A stretch of 64,000 nucleotides of DNA. It comes from Ampelocalamus luodianensis. Taxonomy: Eukaryota; Streptophyta; Magnoliopsida; Poales; Poaceae. Positions 35,357 through 47,105 of this stretch are shown here, piece after piece (position 1 is the first letter of the stretch; every line of letters starts with the position of its first letter). The notes under the pieces are model-generated. The model made no database searches. It worked only from the letters and a program-made list of their open reading frames with translations, and was not told the DNA's origin. The stretch spans positions 27,884,339 to 27,948,338 of the forward strand of contig CM070631.1 of assembly GCA_036346255.1 (NCBI GenBank), in the 5' to 3' direction. The position numbers and the translations under genes are program-made.

Positions 35357-36658
35357 CGTAACATCCCGTTTGTCCAGAGTTCTTGCAAGTTTTTAAAATA
35401 AAAAAGAAACCATTCGGTTTATTAAGTTTCCCAATCTTAACTCAAAGTTTAGATTTCAAAAACGATTTAATTTGAAGAATTCAAACTTCAATCAACTTAA
35501 AGTTGGATTTATTTGAACTCTGTGGATTTTTACTGGGAGTTTAAATCAGGTTTCCTTCGTCCGCTTCCCTTTTTCTGCGACCCAGTCGCGACCTCCCTCC
35601 TTACACCGTCCAATCTTTGATGGACGGCTAGATCTGTTGGTTACGTTCGGACCTCTGAACGTTTCTATCGTTTTGCTTCGTCCGATCTAGTTGGACGGAT
35701 AGATCGTGTTGCGACTTCCAGATGGTCTGAACGTTCTTATCACTTTGTCTCGTTCGATCGAAATATGACAGCTCCAGCTCCACCGTGCATTTCCTCGCTA
35801 TCGCTCCACCTCCTTTGATTTCATCTTGACCGTCAAGACCTCCTTTGATTTTATCTTGACTATCAGGACCTCCTTTGGTTTCATCTTGACCGTCAGGACC
35901 TCCTCATCCTCAGGACCTCCTCCTTCTCCTTTGGACCTCCTCGTCCTTAGGACCTCCTCCTCCTCCTTTGGACCTCCTCTTCCTCAGGACCTCCTCCTCC
36001 CCTTCCGTTGGACCTCCTCCTCCTCCTTTGGACCTCCTCGTGCTCAGGACCTCCTCCTCCTCCTCCTTTGGACCTCTCTCTTGCTTTTGACCAAGCCCCA
36101 CCTGGCAGGCCCTGCTCACTTTCTTCTTCCTCCCGTTGTGTCTCTGCTGCTGCAAAGTCTTTACACATTAAATGTTGTTGTGTCGTATTAAATGCTATCA
36201 CTTTTGCAGTCCTCGTTTCCCTCTTCGGTCTTCTTCTGTACCTGCCCTAATCCTCTCCCTCACTTGCCCTCGTCGCGTGCATTGAATGCGGTATCCTCTA
36301 TTGCTTTCCACCCGCTCCTTCCTCAGGGCTTCCTAGCACCTCTCCAAAGCACCAAGGAGCCCTCTTGCCTCTCTTGTTGTCCCGGTGCTTTAGACCTCCC
36401 TCCCGCGAGCTCCTCCTCGTTTGTTCAAGCTTTTCCTTGAGTGGTTCAAACTCTTTTCTCTGTTTTCTCTCTGTAACCCTTCTTTTGGCTCTGGTTTGGT
36501 GAGTTCTTTGGTCTTTATTTGGTGTTGTTTTGCTTATTCGTCTTTTCTCCTTCGTGTAGATTCCGGCTACACTGAAGAGTTCGTGGATCCAGTGACCTCC
36601 ATCGAAGACTCGCAACTCTACGGCGAAGGCAAGCCGCAGACCTTTGATCATGTTGCAC
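35357..36658 (+). mobile_element. Solo LTR, 3' two thirds deleted (unit B)
   Basis: It begins CGTAACATCCCG after CCTCC and includes the CGTTCGGACCTCTGAACG near-palindrome, the GACCTCCTC minisatellite (35895-36085) and the acidic block 36562-36655. It then stops at CATGTTGCAC and jumps to CGTGTCGCC, which in unit A lies beyond the LTR end and the second CCTCC. Confidence 0.8.
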
Positions 36659-37975
36659 GTGTCGCCTCTTCCTCCCCTGAGCGCACCGCGCCTCCCTCTT
36701 CGACGCCGCCTTGCTGCTCCGGTGCTCCTTACTCATCCTTCTCCACGACGCCCAAAGGTAACAGATGCAATGTGGTAGGCTTGAGACGAATGCTCAATGA
36801 TGATAATAGCCTTGTACTAAAATTGTTTTGATAATTGGGTTTGAACTTGAGCTCTAATTGAAATACTTACTGCTGTTGGTTGATCTTTAGCATTTAGTAT
36901 GTTACTTTCGGTTGGTTAATTGGTTCAACCTCCAAGCCGAAAGTATTATCTGTTGTCTCTTGTTTAAAGATCATGACGGCCGATAAGTAAAATACTATTT
37001 TAGAGCTCAACGTTTGAATGAATATTATCAAATTCAATTAATGAAGAGTATAGACTAAAGTATCAAGAAGGCTAAGATTAAATCTTGTGCAACTCAACAT
37101 CTGGGAGCAATATCAAAATGTTAAATATTAGCTTTATGCCGATTTCATTTGTTCACATGATGTTTGTGTTGAGCATATTATTCCTTTTAAATAACTTGGT
37201 GGATTTACATATTTTTATATCAATTATGTCATTATATTGGTCATAATGTCTTCCCAACATATTCCAATTATTTATTAATATGTGTGTATACCCATACACA
37301 TAGAGAATCTTATGATAATATGTTCATGTGTGTCAGAACTTCTATTTCTTGCAAAGATATCTTCCGCTTATTCTTCGTCATCGTTGCCTGAAGCGTCGAT
37401 GCACCGTCCTCTGGAAAATCCAAGCGTGATAGAAGAAGAGGATTGAAAAGGTCCGACGACTAATTTACCATCACAGAGGTCGATCCAGCAACTGGGACCC
37501 CTTTCAATCCTCCCCGAGCAGCGTCCGCATTCCGAAGAACGGTCGGAATAGTTCCACGGGAACGGGTTAAGATCACCTACGATTCGTGGAAGGAGTTGAC
37601 CAAAGATCAGAAAGGTGAGCTGGTGATGGATATTTTTCGATCATTTGAGATCCTAGAACAACACAAGGTCTCCGTATGACGATAAGTGTTGCTAGCGACG
37701 TGCAAAGCGTGAAAGAATTTCAAGAGCACACTTATCAAGAAATAAGTGGAGAAGGATCTGACATCCTTCCAGAAGTATCTATTCGTGAAAGAGTACTAGA
37801 AAGACTTTATGGCGAAGAAGACGACAAATGATTTTAAGAGCAAAAGTGCGGCACACAGGGCCCTCTATGCAAAAAACATGCACCCCCACAGACTCGACAC
37901 TACTGGGTATACGGGTAAAATCTAGCAATGGAGGGAGCAGGATGAGCAGGCAAGCCGTTGGGATGCCTCCCTACC
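36659..37975 (+). pseudogene. CACTA ORF2, leader and first coding part (unit B)
   Basis: The same region as in unit A, with ATG changed to ATA at about 37355 (reading SSAYSSSSLPEAS after it). The coding text TEVDPATGTPFNPPRAASAF, VGIVPRERVKITYDSWKEL and DTTGYTGKI-like to WDASLP ends at the Copia target site CTACC (37971-37975). Removing the Copia element joins it in frame to 44171 as ASLP-FARIPDE. Stops and frameshifts are present, so it is not functional. Confidence 0.75.
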
Positions 37976-39266
37976 TGTAGGATTGTTAATGATAATCAAA
38001 GGGAGGTGAATGATTGTAATCCACAACGGAAGATTTTTCCTCAAATCTACTGTTGTCTGATAGTGCAACCTGCCAACACATCGATAATGTAAAAACAAAA
38101 AGATAGCAAACAATTTGTGGGACTGTAGCACTGCACATGCGCCGTAGTGAACAGCTTTGATACTGTAGCATAGTGTACTGTAGCAAACAGTGCGATGTAC
38201 TATTCCTGTAGCACGAGTGACTGTAGCAGATTAAAAAAATTAAAGGCGTCGCTTTCTAGTCTCTGTGCGTGAAAGAAGAAAACAAAGTCACCTTCTACTC
38301 TCTGTGCATGTGTATCAATCAGGCCAAGAAATAAAGCTTAGCATCAATGTCAATCTCTCTCTCACTACTATTGATTATCCAACCACCAACATGCAAACCG
38401 AAAGCAACATAACAGATCAAAAAGGCTTCGATCTCCTCTGTGCACGCGATGTGTGCATGTGCGTCTCCTACCGCTAGGAATGCTTCGTCTTCCTTCATGG
38501 CGATCGAGGCAACACGAATTGCACTGACCGAACCACACGCACCTATGTCACACGAAGCTACAGCGGCGTCCGGGCGATAAACTAGCTTGCTCACACGATG
38601 GCGGTCGACTTGACAAAGAACTGACGCACAACAATCATATAGATAAACTCATTTGATGCTATGTTCTCATGCACGAACAAAAGCGCCGCCATACCAAAAA
38701 TGCCCTCATGTCTACAGCTGCCAAAAAGGACGTCATGCCCTTCCAACCGCAAGCCACTTTTTATACCCTACAGCTCATACACATGAGCAATAATCCTAGA
38801 ACTCTTAACGGGCCTTCTAGCGTTGGCACATAATCACCCACGTACGACCCACTAGTCTTAGGATCCAATACGTTGGCTTTTACACTAGATTATAAAACCA
38901 ATTTTAGACACCCAAAATTATCATATGTCGTAGCCTATGGACCGCACCTCCGTAGCTCCAGCACGCATCATCCATTTTTGATCTCCATGTGCTCCAACTC
39001 GAGCCCGACCGTCTCCTCCAGCATCCTCGACCCTCTGGATCATAACTTCGCATCAAGCCACCTCCCGGTCACTGTCGTAGACCACGATCGCCTCTGAGTT
39101 ACGCTGCACATGCAAAGACTAAAACACCATCTTTTTCTGGTACAAGTTCTTCCCAACTTGACCGAGATAAGTTCACACATGTCACACACCTCTAATAATG
39201 TTAGTATCCAACATTGTCAATAATTCATCAACTAAAATATCATAGACCTAGCCACATGGTCTAATA
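37976..39266 (-). repeat. 3' LTR of the complete Copia element
   Basis: The 1291-base LTR starts TATTAGACC on the minus strand rather than the usual TG, as does its partner. A minus-strand TATA-like TATAAAAAGTGG lies near 38755-38767. Confidence 0.9.
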
Positions 39267-39278
39267 ATCTCTCCCTTG
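39267..39278 (-). promoter_or_regulatory. Polypurine tract of the Copia element
   Basis: On the minus strand CAAGGGAGAGAT stands directly before the 3' LTR. This is the expected place and composition for the plus-strand primer of reverse transcription. Confidence 0.75.
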
Positions 39279-40630
39279 ATGAATACATTGATAACACCTC
39301 AAGATAGCTTGATGAATTAGCTTCAAACAGACATAAGGGAAGAACTGAAGCCGAAAAAGCATTTTAAGCCACAAATCTCAAATATCTTCTAAATCTCTCT
39401 GCCTATTTCAATTCTCTCCCCTTTTGGCAATGTAATCATCAGGAAGCATCAAAGAAAGAATAATTTTAAGAAAGAGCAATGGGAGTAAAAATTAAGAAGA
39501 TTTGTAGATTATCCAAGTCACTTCGCATTGATTTAATAATGTAACCAAGCTATCTTTTTAGTAGAGCTATCAAGATCATATAAAGTCATATACTATATAG
39601 CAATGTCAAAACAAGTCTTTAGAATGATTAAGCAAATTAAATTAATGACAGACATCTCAACAATGACCAAACTGATTATAGAGAGCACAATAAGATATCA
39701 TAATGAAAAGTTAAAGCCTAAAACTGAAGTAAAGTTTAAATCTAGATGAGCTAGCAGTCTCATGTAGCAACCTATTGCTCCATACTCAGTTCTTAAGCAT
39801 GTGGCATGCTTGTAGCATACTTGTTTTCGTTGATGGCATGTTTGAAGCATACTTCTTTTCATTTGAGCACTTTCTTTTTATTATATAGATACATATATAT
39901 GTATGACATGCTTGAAGCATACATCATTTTATTTAAGCATTTTTTATAGAGATACATATATATGTATGGCATGCTTGAAGCATACATCTTTGCAATTGAC
40001 TCTTTCTCATTGTTTTTTTATAACATGCTAAATTGAGTGAACATAAAAAGATTACAACAAGAAACAAACGAGCCTCAGTCAAGATTTAAAATAAGACTCA
40101 CAATCAAGCTAATCCTTTTCGTTGAACATCGCAAAATAATAACTATAATCAATCTAGTCAAAGTATTCCGCCATGTCATGCTTTAGTTAAATGTGGTAAA
40201 TTCATTATAACCAATCATGATCAAAGCTACACAACACGTGAGTAAATATGATAATGAGAGCGCTACACCTCATTTGGATTTAATGGCTTGGACTTGATGA
40301 ATTGTTTGACAAATATAATAAATAAAGCTTCTGAAATTTTAAACAATAAGCTCCTCCAAAGAATAAGCCTATAGGATGCAACACACCTAACTCACTTCGC
40401 AAAAGAGCAAACCGTGCAGAATCAAGTGGTTTTATGAAAAAGAGCAATCTATAATTCATACTCAACAAAGTGTAGATCAACATTACCCTTTCCACATGGT
40501 CTCTCAGAATGTGAAATCTCTTGGAAGCCATCAAAGAAAGTGAAGAACCATCAAGTGTTCCAATCAAGCAATGACGTAAAAGAATGAAACCAAATCAAGC
40601 TCATGTTCTTCAACCTTGTCAGCTATTCTT
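39279..40630 (-). other. Copia interior, non-coding part
   Basis: No gag or pol reading is visible. There is a short tandem pattern of GCATGCTTGAAGCATAC with TATATATGTATG spacers at 39795-39985. The rest is AT-rich without recognisable features. Confidence 0.5.
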
Positions 40631-42852
40631 ACATCATAGGAAATATTGGTCTCACAGTACTGGGGTTAGTAAAATAAGATTTAGGAATCCAATACTGAGA
40701 TACACGATGAACATGAGTAACAAACTAGAACCAGAACCACGTGCGCGTGCGCGATCAGAACACGAATAATGAGAATTAAATCCAAAACCAGTACGTGAAG
40801 CAGATTTAAAGCCATCATGAAAGTCCTCTAAAAACCTAGATTTTGCATTTAACATAATTAGAATTCATTTGAGATGATGAGCTAGCACCTACAACATTAG
40901 TAGAAGAGCTTTGCACAAAACCAGCAGATTTAAACACAGTTTGTTTTGGTTCGATTTTACTTCAAAATTTTCAAGTTCAAAAAACTTAACAACCGTAGGA
41001 GGATTATTCTTGGCATGCTGAAGAAAATTAAATCCTAGACCATGATTTTTAACACTCACTTTTAACTTGTCTAGGATCATATTCAAAATTTCCTTATCAA
41101 AAGAAAATCTCTCTAAAGTGTTCTCAAGATACTCATTTTCTTTAGCTAGAGTAGGACAAGTTGTGCATTTGATAGATTTATTCACAATTTTCTTAGAAGT
41201 ACTAGACTAAGCCAATATTTCTTTTTTAGCAAAATCATTAAATTGTCTAGTCAAAACTTCTATTTCTATGGTGAGTGTAGAACAGTTAGAGCAAGAAAGT
41301 GTCTCATGATAGAGCATTTGTTGAATTAATTCCTGAGAAGCATTAAGTTTAGCTTCTAGCAATTTACAATTAGAGCAAGCTTTAAGTTGAGTATTAGAAA
41401 TACTTGACTCTAAATATGTAGAAGAACTAGACTTGAGCTTTTCAATTTTAGTATTTGCAAGTTTTAACTTTTCATCACAAGAGTCATGTGCCATCCTTAA
41501 ATCATCTAATTTAGCATTTATAGACCTAGCAGTCTCCAACTCAGAATGTAAAACTTGACAAGACTCACATGATTCATCATCACGAATAGAAGCCAAGTCT
41601 ATTAATTTCAGAATTTAAGCTTTCAACAAGACTATTATTTTCCCTCAGTTTCTTTTTTGTCTTTTTTAATTCAATAGCAAGTTTAATCAAACTATCTTCA
41701 AGCTCATCATATGAAGGTCCTACCTCATCGGGATCACTGTCATTGTCGTTGTTGTTTCTTGCCATGAAGCACATGCCCGTGATGTCGTCGTTGTTCTTCT
41801 TCTTACCTTTAGCATCATTATTGTCGTGGTCATCGACATCGCAACTCTCATATTCCACATCACTCAGATCAAGATGCTCGATAGTCGAAAGTAACTTTTT
41901 AGCCAATTTCCGACGAAAATACTCACCCTTGGTGTTGTTCTTCTTAGATGACCGACGACAGTAATTCTTGTCTTCTTTGATCACCTTCCCCTTGAGCTTA
42001 GGGCAATCTACCTTAATGTGACCTAGCTCGTCACACTCATAGCACCTGATCGAACTTGACACGTCACCTCATTTCTTCATCCTCATATTGTTGAGTGCCT
42101 TGTATGCCCGTGAGGAGATCAACACAAAATCCTATTTAGGGAGCTGTTCAAATTGTTCATCTGAAAAAGAAGACAAAGTAGACAAAAAAAAGAACTCGAT
42201 GAAGCAACCTGCACGGGATTAGTCACAAGTGCTAAAGATGAAGATTTATCGATCTTAGATGGCAAAGCTTCCATCTCATAGGTTTTCAATCTAGAGAAAA
42301 GATCATCCATGGTTAACATATCTAGATCAATAGTTTGATTGATCGTTGTGACAACCATCAACCATTCAGAACCTAAAGATCTCAAAATTTTAGTTGCATT
42401 ATTTTCATCAGTAGAGATAACATTAATACTGCGCAAATTACTCAATATTTTCTCAAAACGAGCAAAAAGTTCATCAAGAGATTCACCAAGCTTTATAGCA
42501 AAATCAGAATATTTTTTTATAAAGATTTCTACGCACTTTCTTAATTTTAGTGGTTCCTTCATGATAACCGCAAAGAGTTTTCCATATTAAGTAGACAGAA
42601 TTAATATGAGCTACAAGATCAAATTCTTTACGAGAAATCTCTTGAAACAGCAAGTTACGAGCTTAAGCATTTAAAATAAATATCAATTTTATTTAGATCA
42701 GTAACAATAATAGGAACCTCATAAGCTCTAGAAACCTTATCCCAAACATCACTACCTTGAGCCTCAATATAAGCTTGCATACGATACTTCCAAAAAGCAA
42801 AATCAGTACCATCTAACACGGGAGGACAATTCACATACCTCTATGACGTCAT
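40631..42852 (-). pseudogene. Copia gag-like protein, broken (minus strand)
   Basis: Reading leftward from ATG at 42852 (MTS, stop, RYVNCPPVLDGTDFAFW). The UBN2-like region LDELFARFEKILSNLRSINV is at about 42420-42500. A CCHC knuckle CYECDELGHIKVDC is at about 42000-42045. An Asp/Asn-rich linker follows, then coiled-coil-like segments (LKLANTKIEKLKSS near 41440-41480). The tail reads LEDFHDGFKSASRTGF near 40800-40840. It resembles the plus-strand copy at 13343-15603, with different mutations, and it lacks the second knuckle found there. Several stops and frameshifts. Gag alone would package RNA, so mobility would depend on enzymes from another element. Confidence 0.8.
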
Positions 42853-42861
42853 AACAACCTT

Positions 42862-42873
42862 GCTCTGATACTA
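42862..42873 (-). promoter_or_regulatory. Primer-binding site of the Copia element
   Basis: On the minus strand TAGTATCAGAGC lies two bases after the 5' LTR end. It differs at one base from the initiator-Met site TGGTATCAGAGC. Confidence 0.85.
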
Positions 42874-42875
42874 CT

Positions 42876-44165
42876 TGTAGGATCGTTAATGACAATCAGA
42901 GGGAAGGTGAATGATTATAATCCACAACGGAAGATTTTTCCTGAAATCTCCTGTTGTCTGATAGTGCAACCTGCCAACACAGCGATAATGCAAAAACAAA
43001 AAGATAGCAAACAATTTGTGGGACTCTAGCACTTGGCATGCCTTTGTAGTGGGCGGTTATATCTTTGTAGCATTGTGTCTTCGTAGCAAGCAAAGGCGAT
43101 GTACTATTCTGTAGCACGAGTGATCAGAGTGATTAAAAATTAAATGTGTTGCTTTCTACTCTCTGTGCGTGAAAGAAGAAAGCAAAGTCACCTTCTACTC
43201 TCTGTGCATGTGTAGCAATCAGGCCAAGAAATAAAGCTTAGCATCAATGTCAATCTCTCTCTCACTACTATTGATTATCCAACCACCAACATGCAAACCG
43301 AAAGCAACATAACAAATCAACAAGGCTTCGATCTCCTTTGTGCACGCAATGTGTGCATGTGCGTCTCCTGCCGCTAGGAATGCTTCATCTCCCTTCATGG
43401 CGATCGAGGCAACACGAATTGCACTGACTGAACCACACGCACCTGTGTCACACGAAGCTGCAGCGGCGTTCGGGCGATAAGCTGGCTTGCGCACGCGATG
43501 GCGATCGACTTGACAAAGAACTGATGCACAACAATCATATAGATTAACTCATTTGATTCTCTGTTCTCATGCACGAACAAAAGTGCCGCCGCACCAAAAA
43601 TGCCCTGATGTCTAAAGCTGCCAAAAAGGACGACATGCCCTTCCAGCCGCAAGCCACCATTTATACCCTACAGCTCATACATATGAGCAATAAACCTAGA
43701 ACTCTTAACGGGCCTTCTAGCATTGGCACATAATCACCCACGTACGGCCCACTAGTCTTAGAACCCAATACGTGGGCTTTTACACTAGATTATAAACCAA
43801 TTTTGGACACCCCAAAATTATCATATGTCATAGCCTACGGACCACACCTTCGTAGTTCCAACACGCATCATCCATCTTGATCTCCGTACGCTCCAACTCG
43901 AGTCCGACCGTCTCCTCCAGCATCCTCGACCCTCTGGACCATGACTTCGCACCAAGCCACCTCCCGGTCACTGCTGTAAACCACGATCGCCTCCGAGTTA
44001 CCCTGTATATGCAAAGACCAAAATACCATCTTTTTTCGGTACAAGTTCTTCCCAAGTTGACCGACATAAGTTCACACACACCACACACCTCAAATAATGT
44101 CAGTACCCAACATTGTCAATTATTCATCAACTAAAATATCATAAACCTAGTCACATGGTCTAATA
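42876..44165 (-). repeat. 5' LTR of the complete Copia element
   Basis: The 1290-base LTR has a minus-strand TATA-like TATAAATGGTGG near 43658-43670. Upstream on the minus strand is a paired ACGT-core region (TACGTGGG and CCACGTAC complements at 43737-43778). Confidence 0.9.
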
Positions 44166-46552
44166 CTACCATTTGCTAGGATCCCTGATGAGTGCGCTCG
44201 AAACTAGCTAAGAACGAGGTCATCTACCATATCTTCGGGGCCCATCTCCTTTCCAAACCCCGCAGACGAGGAAGTGTCCCAGCACTTGGTAAGATATCGA
44301 ACTACCTAGTTTGTAATTACTCCATAACTTCATAGGAAGTGAAATAACATGTCGGTTTATTGCAGGAAATGCTGAGTGCACAATCTTTGCAAGGTTCATT
44401 CCAGCAGGCAGTCAGGGAGAGAGATATACTCTTTACGACCCTGGGAACAATGAGAGCCCGGGTCGCATGAGAGGCCAAGGTCTTTATGTTCTATAGAAAT
44501 AGGGATTCCCAAAGGACTCCGAAGCGTACCAGAGTAGGAAGAGAGCCAAAGCCAAGCGTGATGCATGGCTATGAGAGGAGATTCGTGAATCTCTCAGAGA
44601 TGAGATCACTGATATCGTCAAAGATGAGACGCGACGGCAGAAAGAGAGCCTTGAGGACAGGCTTAGGGGAAATCAATTGCAGGCCTCGCCCCTACTATGC
44701 TAGCTAGCCCCCCAACCATCCGAGTAGCTGTGCGTCCAACCCTGTCGGTACCATCACGATAATAATTATTACCTCTGGAATGCTCGATCCACTGATAGGT
44801 CTGTTGGAGTAGCTAATTTTATATCGTTATATAGATGGCTATGAAGTGCAAGCTCCAAGTGAGACTTGGCACCATTTCCTGACGACGCATGGGGCTAGGC
44901 GTATTCATCCGGTGTCAGGGCCTTAGTGCATGGTGTAAATCCAACACCTGGTTTTGCAAAAGTGAATGTGGACGGTGTTTAGGACAATTTCGAGGTCGTC
45001 CCACTGCAGATGCCCCAAACGACGAGGTTGTGACTCTAGGGCAAGCCATTGGAACATTCATCCAGTGGCCGAAGAGGGGCATTTGCCTGGTGCTACCTGC
45101 TCCGGTATCAACTTCACGAAAATATTCTGCAATGGTGCCAAGTCCACAGGAGCTACCTACACCGTTGCTACCTACATCAGAGTGCATCAGATGAATCTAC
45201 AACTTGTGCCCGATCGACTCTCGCGAAGTCGACCTCTAAAAAGAGAGACAATAAGGGAAAATCGAAAATGGTCGACTCCGATTCTTATATCCCATCGTGC
45301 TAGGCGAGCCGTTTGTCAAGACGGTAAAGCGTGACCCTACCCTAGGAATGGCTTGCATGAGATTGCATATATGGTACATGGAACATACCAACAAGACGGA
45401 TGAACAATGGCGCTCGGGTGTCAATGTCAAGTTCAAGAAGTATCATCTTAACCACATGGTTCAAGACTGTGTCTTCACAGTGACCTTCAAGGACTTGTTC
45501 TTCCTCTTCAACTTCAACACCCTCGATGCCTCACTCATGCGATGCTGGACATTGTAAGTGTACAATCACGGTCAATGTTCGTGTAATACCGATAAATGTT
45601 ATATATAACTCCTTGCTTTTGTATATGTGTGTATATATATATATATACATGATTTGTGAAGCCGAATTAAGGAAATCACCAGTAGGTTTTCTCGACCCAC
45701 ACTTGGTCTCCATGTAAAGCATCAAGAAGAATGCAAAATTCATCGAGGATTACATGACGGAGTCATTGCTGGCTCACCGCGACAAGGAGTTCATACTTTT
45801 GCCCTCCAACCAAGAGTAAGTGCTGCACTGGTGGCTATACATGTTGATTTGTACTTTATAAGCAACACGAACTTAGGTTTAATGACCATGGCGACATACT
45901 TGTGTAGGTTTCGCTGGATTCTAATTATAATTATACCAAAACAGAACAAGGTAATATACCTTGATTCCCTAAAGAGGGCCAAACACAAATTCATAGTCGT
46001 CCGACAATTAATCGAAAGGTAAACACATTTCCTCCATAGATAACTCTATTGTAGTCTTTCCTTTCTTTGCAATGGCTAATGCTAACTTTTTGAAATCATA
46101 TAGGTCGTTCGCCGTGTACTTTGCTAAAGGAGGGAAATCCAAGGGAAGGATCCTGTGACACTATCTTGATTTCCCGGTATTCGCTAGTACATATTAATCC
46201 TATATAACACTTCGTAGTAATACCTCTCAAACTAACCAATTCTATTTTTGCAGTGCCACTAGCAGCCGTCGGTCAGCAATACCTATGTATACTATGTTTG
46301 CCACAACATGGAACTACTCGTCGGTTCTGCGATAACCAATGATCTTCAGGTTTGTCAATCTTGCGAAAATTATTTCATACTTATCAATTTATACGTGCAC
46401 GGATTTAATCTTCCTAGCGACAGGTTGCGAGCATCGCTACAACTATGTTGGAACAGGGCCATCTCATAAACAATCGAGGATAGTTTGCGTCATTCTTGAA
46501 CCATGAGGTCATAAATCTAGATGGAAAGTTCCACAATATTGTAGATCATTGA
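44166..46552 (+). pseudogene. CACTA ORF2, remaining exons with Ulp1/C48-like C-terminus
   Basis: It continues ORF2 after the Copia insertion: FARIPDECARN, a stop, then ISSGPISFPNPADEE. An intron with clean ends (GTAAGA..TTGCAG, 44289-44365) follows, then EMLSAQSLQGSFQQ, RDEITDIVKDETRRQ and TLGQAIGTFIQWPKRGICLV. A cysteine-protease-like domain begins with VLGEPFVKTV near 45297. It has further introns, with exons at 45908-46018, 46104-46176, 46254-46349 and 46424-46552. The catalytic His position reads Arg (FRW, 45912-45914), Asp is kept in YLDSL, and the catalytic Cys position reads Tyr (TYVYYVCHNM, 46284-46286). In-frame stops include TAG at 46260-46262. It ends at TGA 46550-46552. The family normally fuses this fold to CACTA ORF2. 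This copy would be inactive. Confidence 0.75.
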
Positions 46553-46682
46553 ACTTGATTAGGATAAGATTGAACTTAATGGTACATGTGTGTAAATGTT
46601 TATGAATGGTTAATTGTAGTTCTTTTGAGTTAATTGATTTGTAAAATGGATGTGCTTGTTTTTGAAATGAATGTGAATTAGA

Positions 46683-47105
46683 TGTATACATGTACTTGTT
46701 GTGTTTCAGCTTGTTTCAGAGGGCATGGCTAGCATTTTCTAGGCTAGCCAATAAACAGAAATAGATTAGCAATACAAAAGAATATCACAAACGGTTCCTT
46801 AGAACAAACCGTCTGTGATACATCAGTATCACAGACACTATCACCGATGGTTTCATCTACAAACCATCTGTGATACATAAGCTATCACAGACGGTTTGTA
46901 GATAAAACCGTCTATGATACATTAGATATCATAGACAGTCATCTATGATAGTTGATTATCACAAACGGTTCTGAGTTAATAACCGTCTGTGATAGTTTGC
47001 ATCACAAACGGTTGAAAAACCGTCTATGGTGACCTCATACCATTACTGATCCATAAACTCACATGACTCACGAAACCGTCTGTAAAGACCTTTTCTGTAG
47101 TAGTG
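46683..47105. repeat. Right end of CACTA family 2: 3' flank and subterminal repeats
   Basis: TGTATACATGTACTTG and GGGCATGGCTAG open the 3' flank, as at 22921 and 34892. From 46783 on, CACAGACGGTT and AACCGTCTGTG copies alternate in inverted pairs up to the terminal TTTTCTGTAGTAGTG. Confidence 0.85.

Larger units (their letters stand above)
32117..39213. repeat. Unit B of the large internal direct duplication
   Basis: This is the counterpart of 20082-29494. Similarity begins at CTTTTGTAACAAAGC and runs through the LTR, the CACTA intergenic segment, the solo LTR, ORF2 and the Copia LTR. A 2255-base part of the solo LTR (unit A positions 24692-26946) is deleted between two GCAC tetranucleotides. 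Confidence 0.85.
37976..44165 (-). mobile_element. Complete non-autonomous Copia-type retrotransposon with TSD CTACC
   Basis: The element is 6190 bases long and lies on the minus strand. Its two LTRs, 42876-44165 (5') and 37976-39266 (3'), begin TATTAGACC and end CGATCCTACA in element orientation. CTACC flanks both sides (37971-37975 and 44166-44170). A primer-binding site follows the 5' LTR and a polypurine tract precedes the 3' LTR. The interior encodes only a gag relic; no protease, integrase or reverse transcriptase motif is visible. It interrupts CACTA ORF2. Confidence 0.9.
9568..47105 (+). mobile_element. CACTA transposon, family 2, host of a nest of insertions
   Basis: The left terminus reads CACTACTACAAAAAGGC at 9568. 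The right terminus reads CCTTTTCTGTAGTAGTG, ending at 47105, the near-exact inverted partner. Both ends lead into CACAGACGGTT/AACCGTCTGTG subterminal repeats. Between them, in order and on the plus strand, are a TNP2 transposase gene and a second gene with a Ulp1-like C-terminus, both interrupted by LTR elements. The size of 37.5 kb is explained by these insertions plus an internal duplication. The flanking trinucleotides are CCA (9565-9567) and CAT (47106-47108), which do not match as a target duplication. The ends may therefore have mutated or come from different copies. Confidence 0.75.

Noticed and set aside
40631..42852. Search for integrase or reverse transcriptase in the Copia elements
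   Set aside because: No such motif was found in either copy; only gag with zinc knuckles is present.
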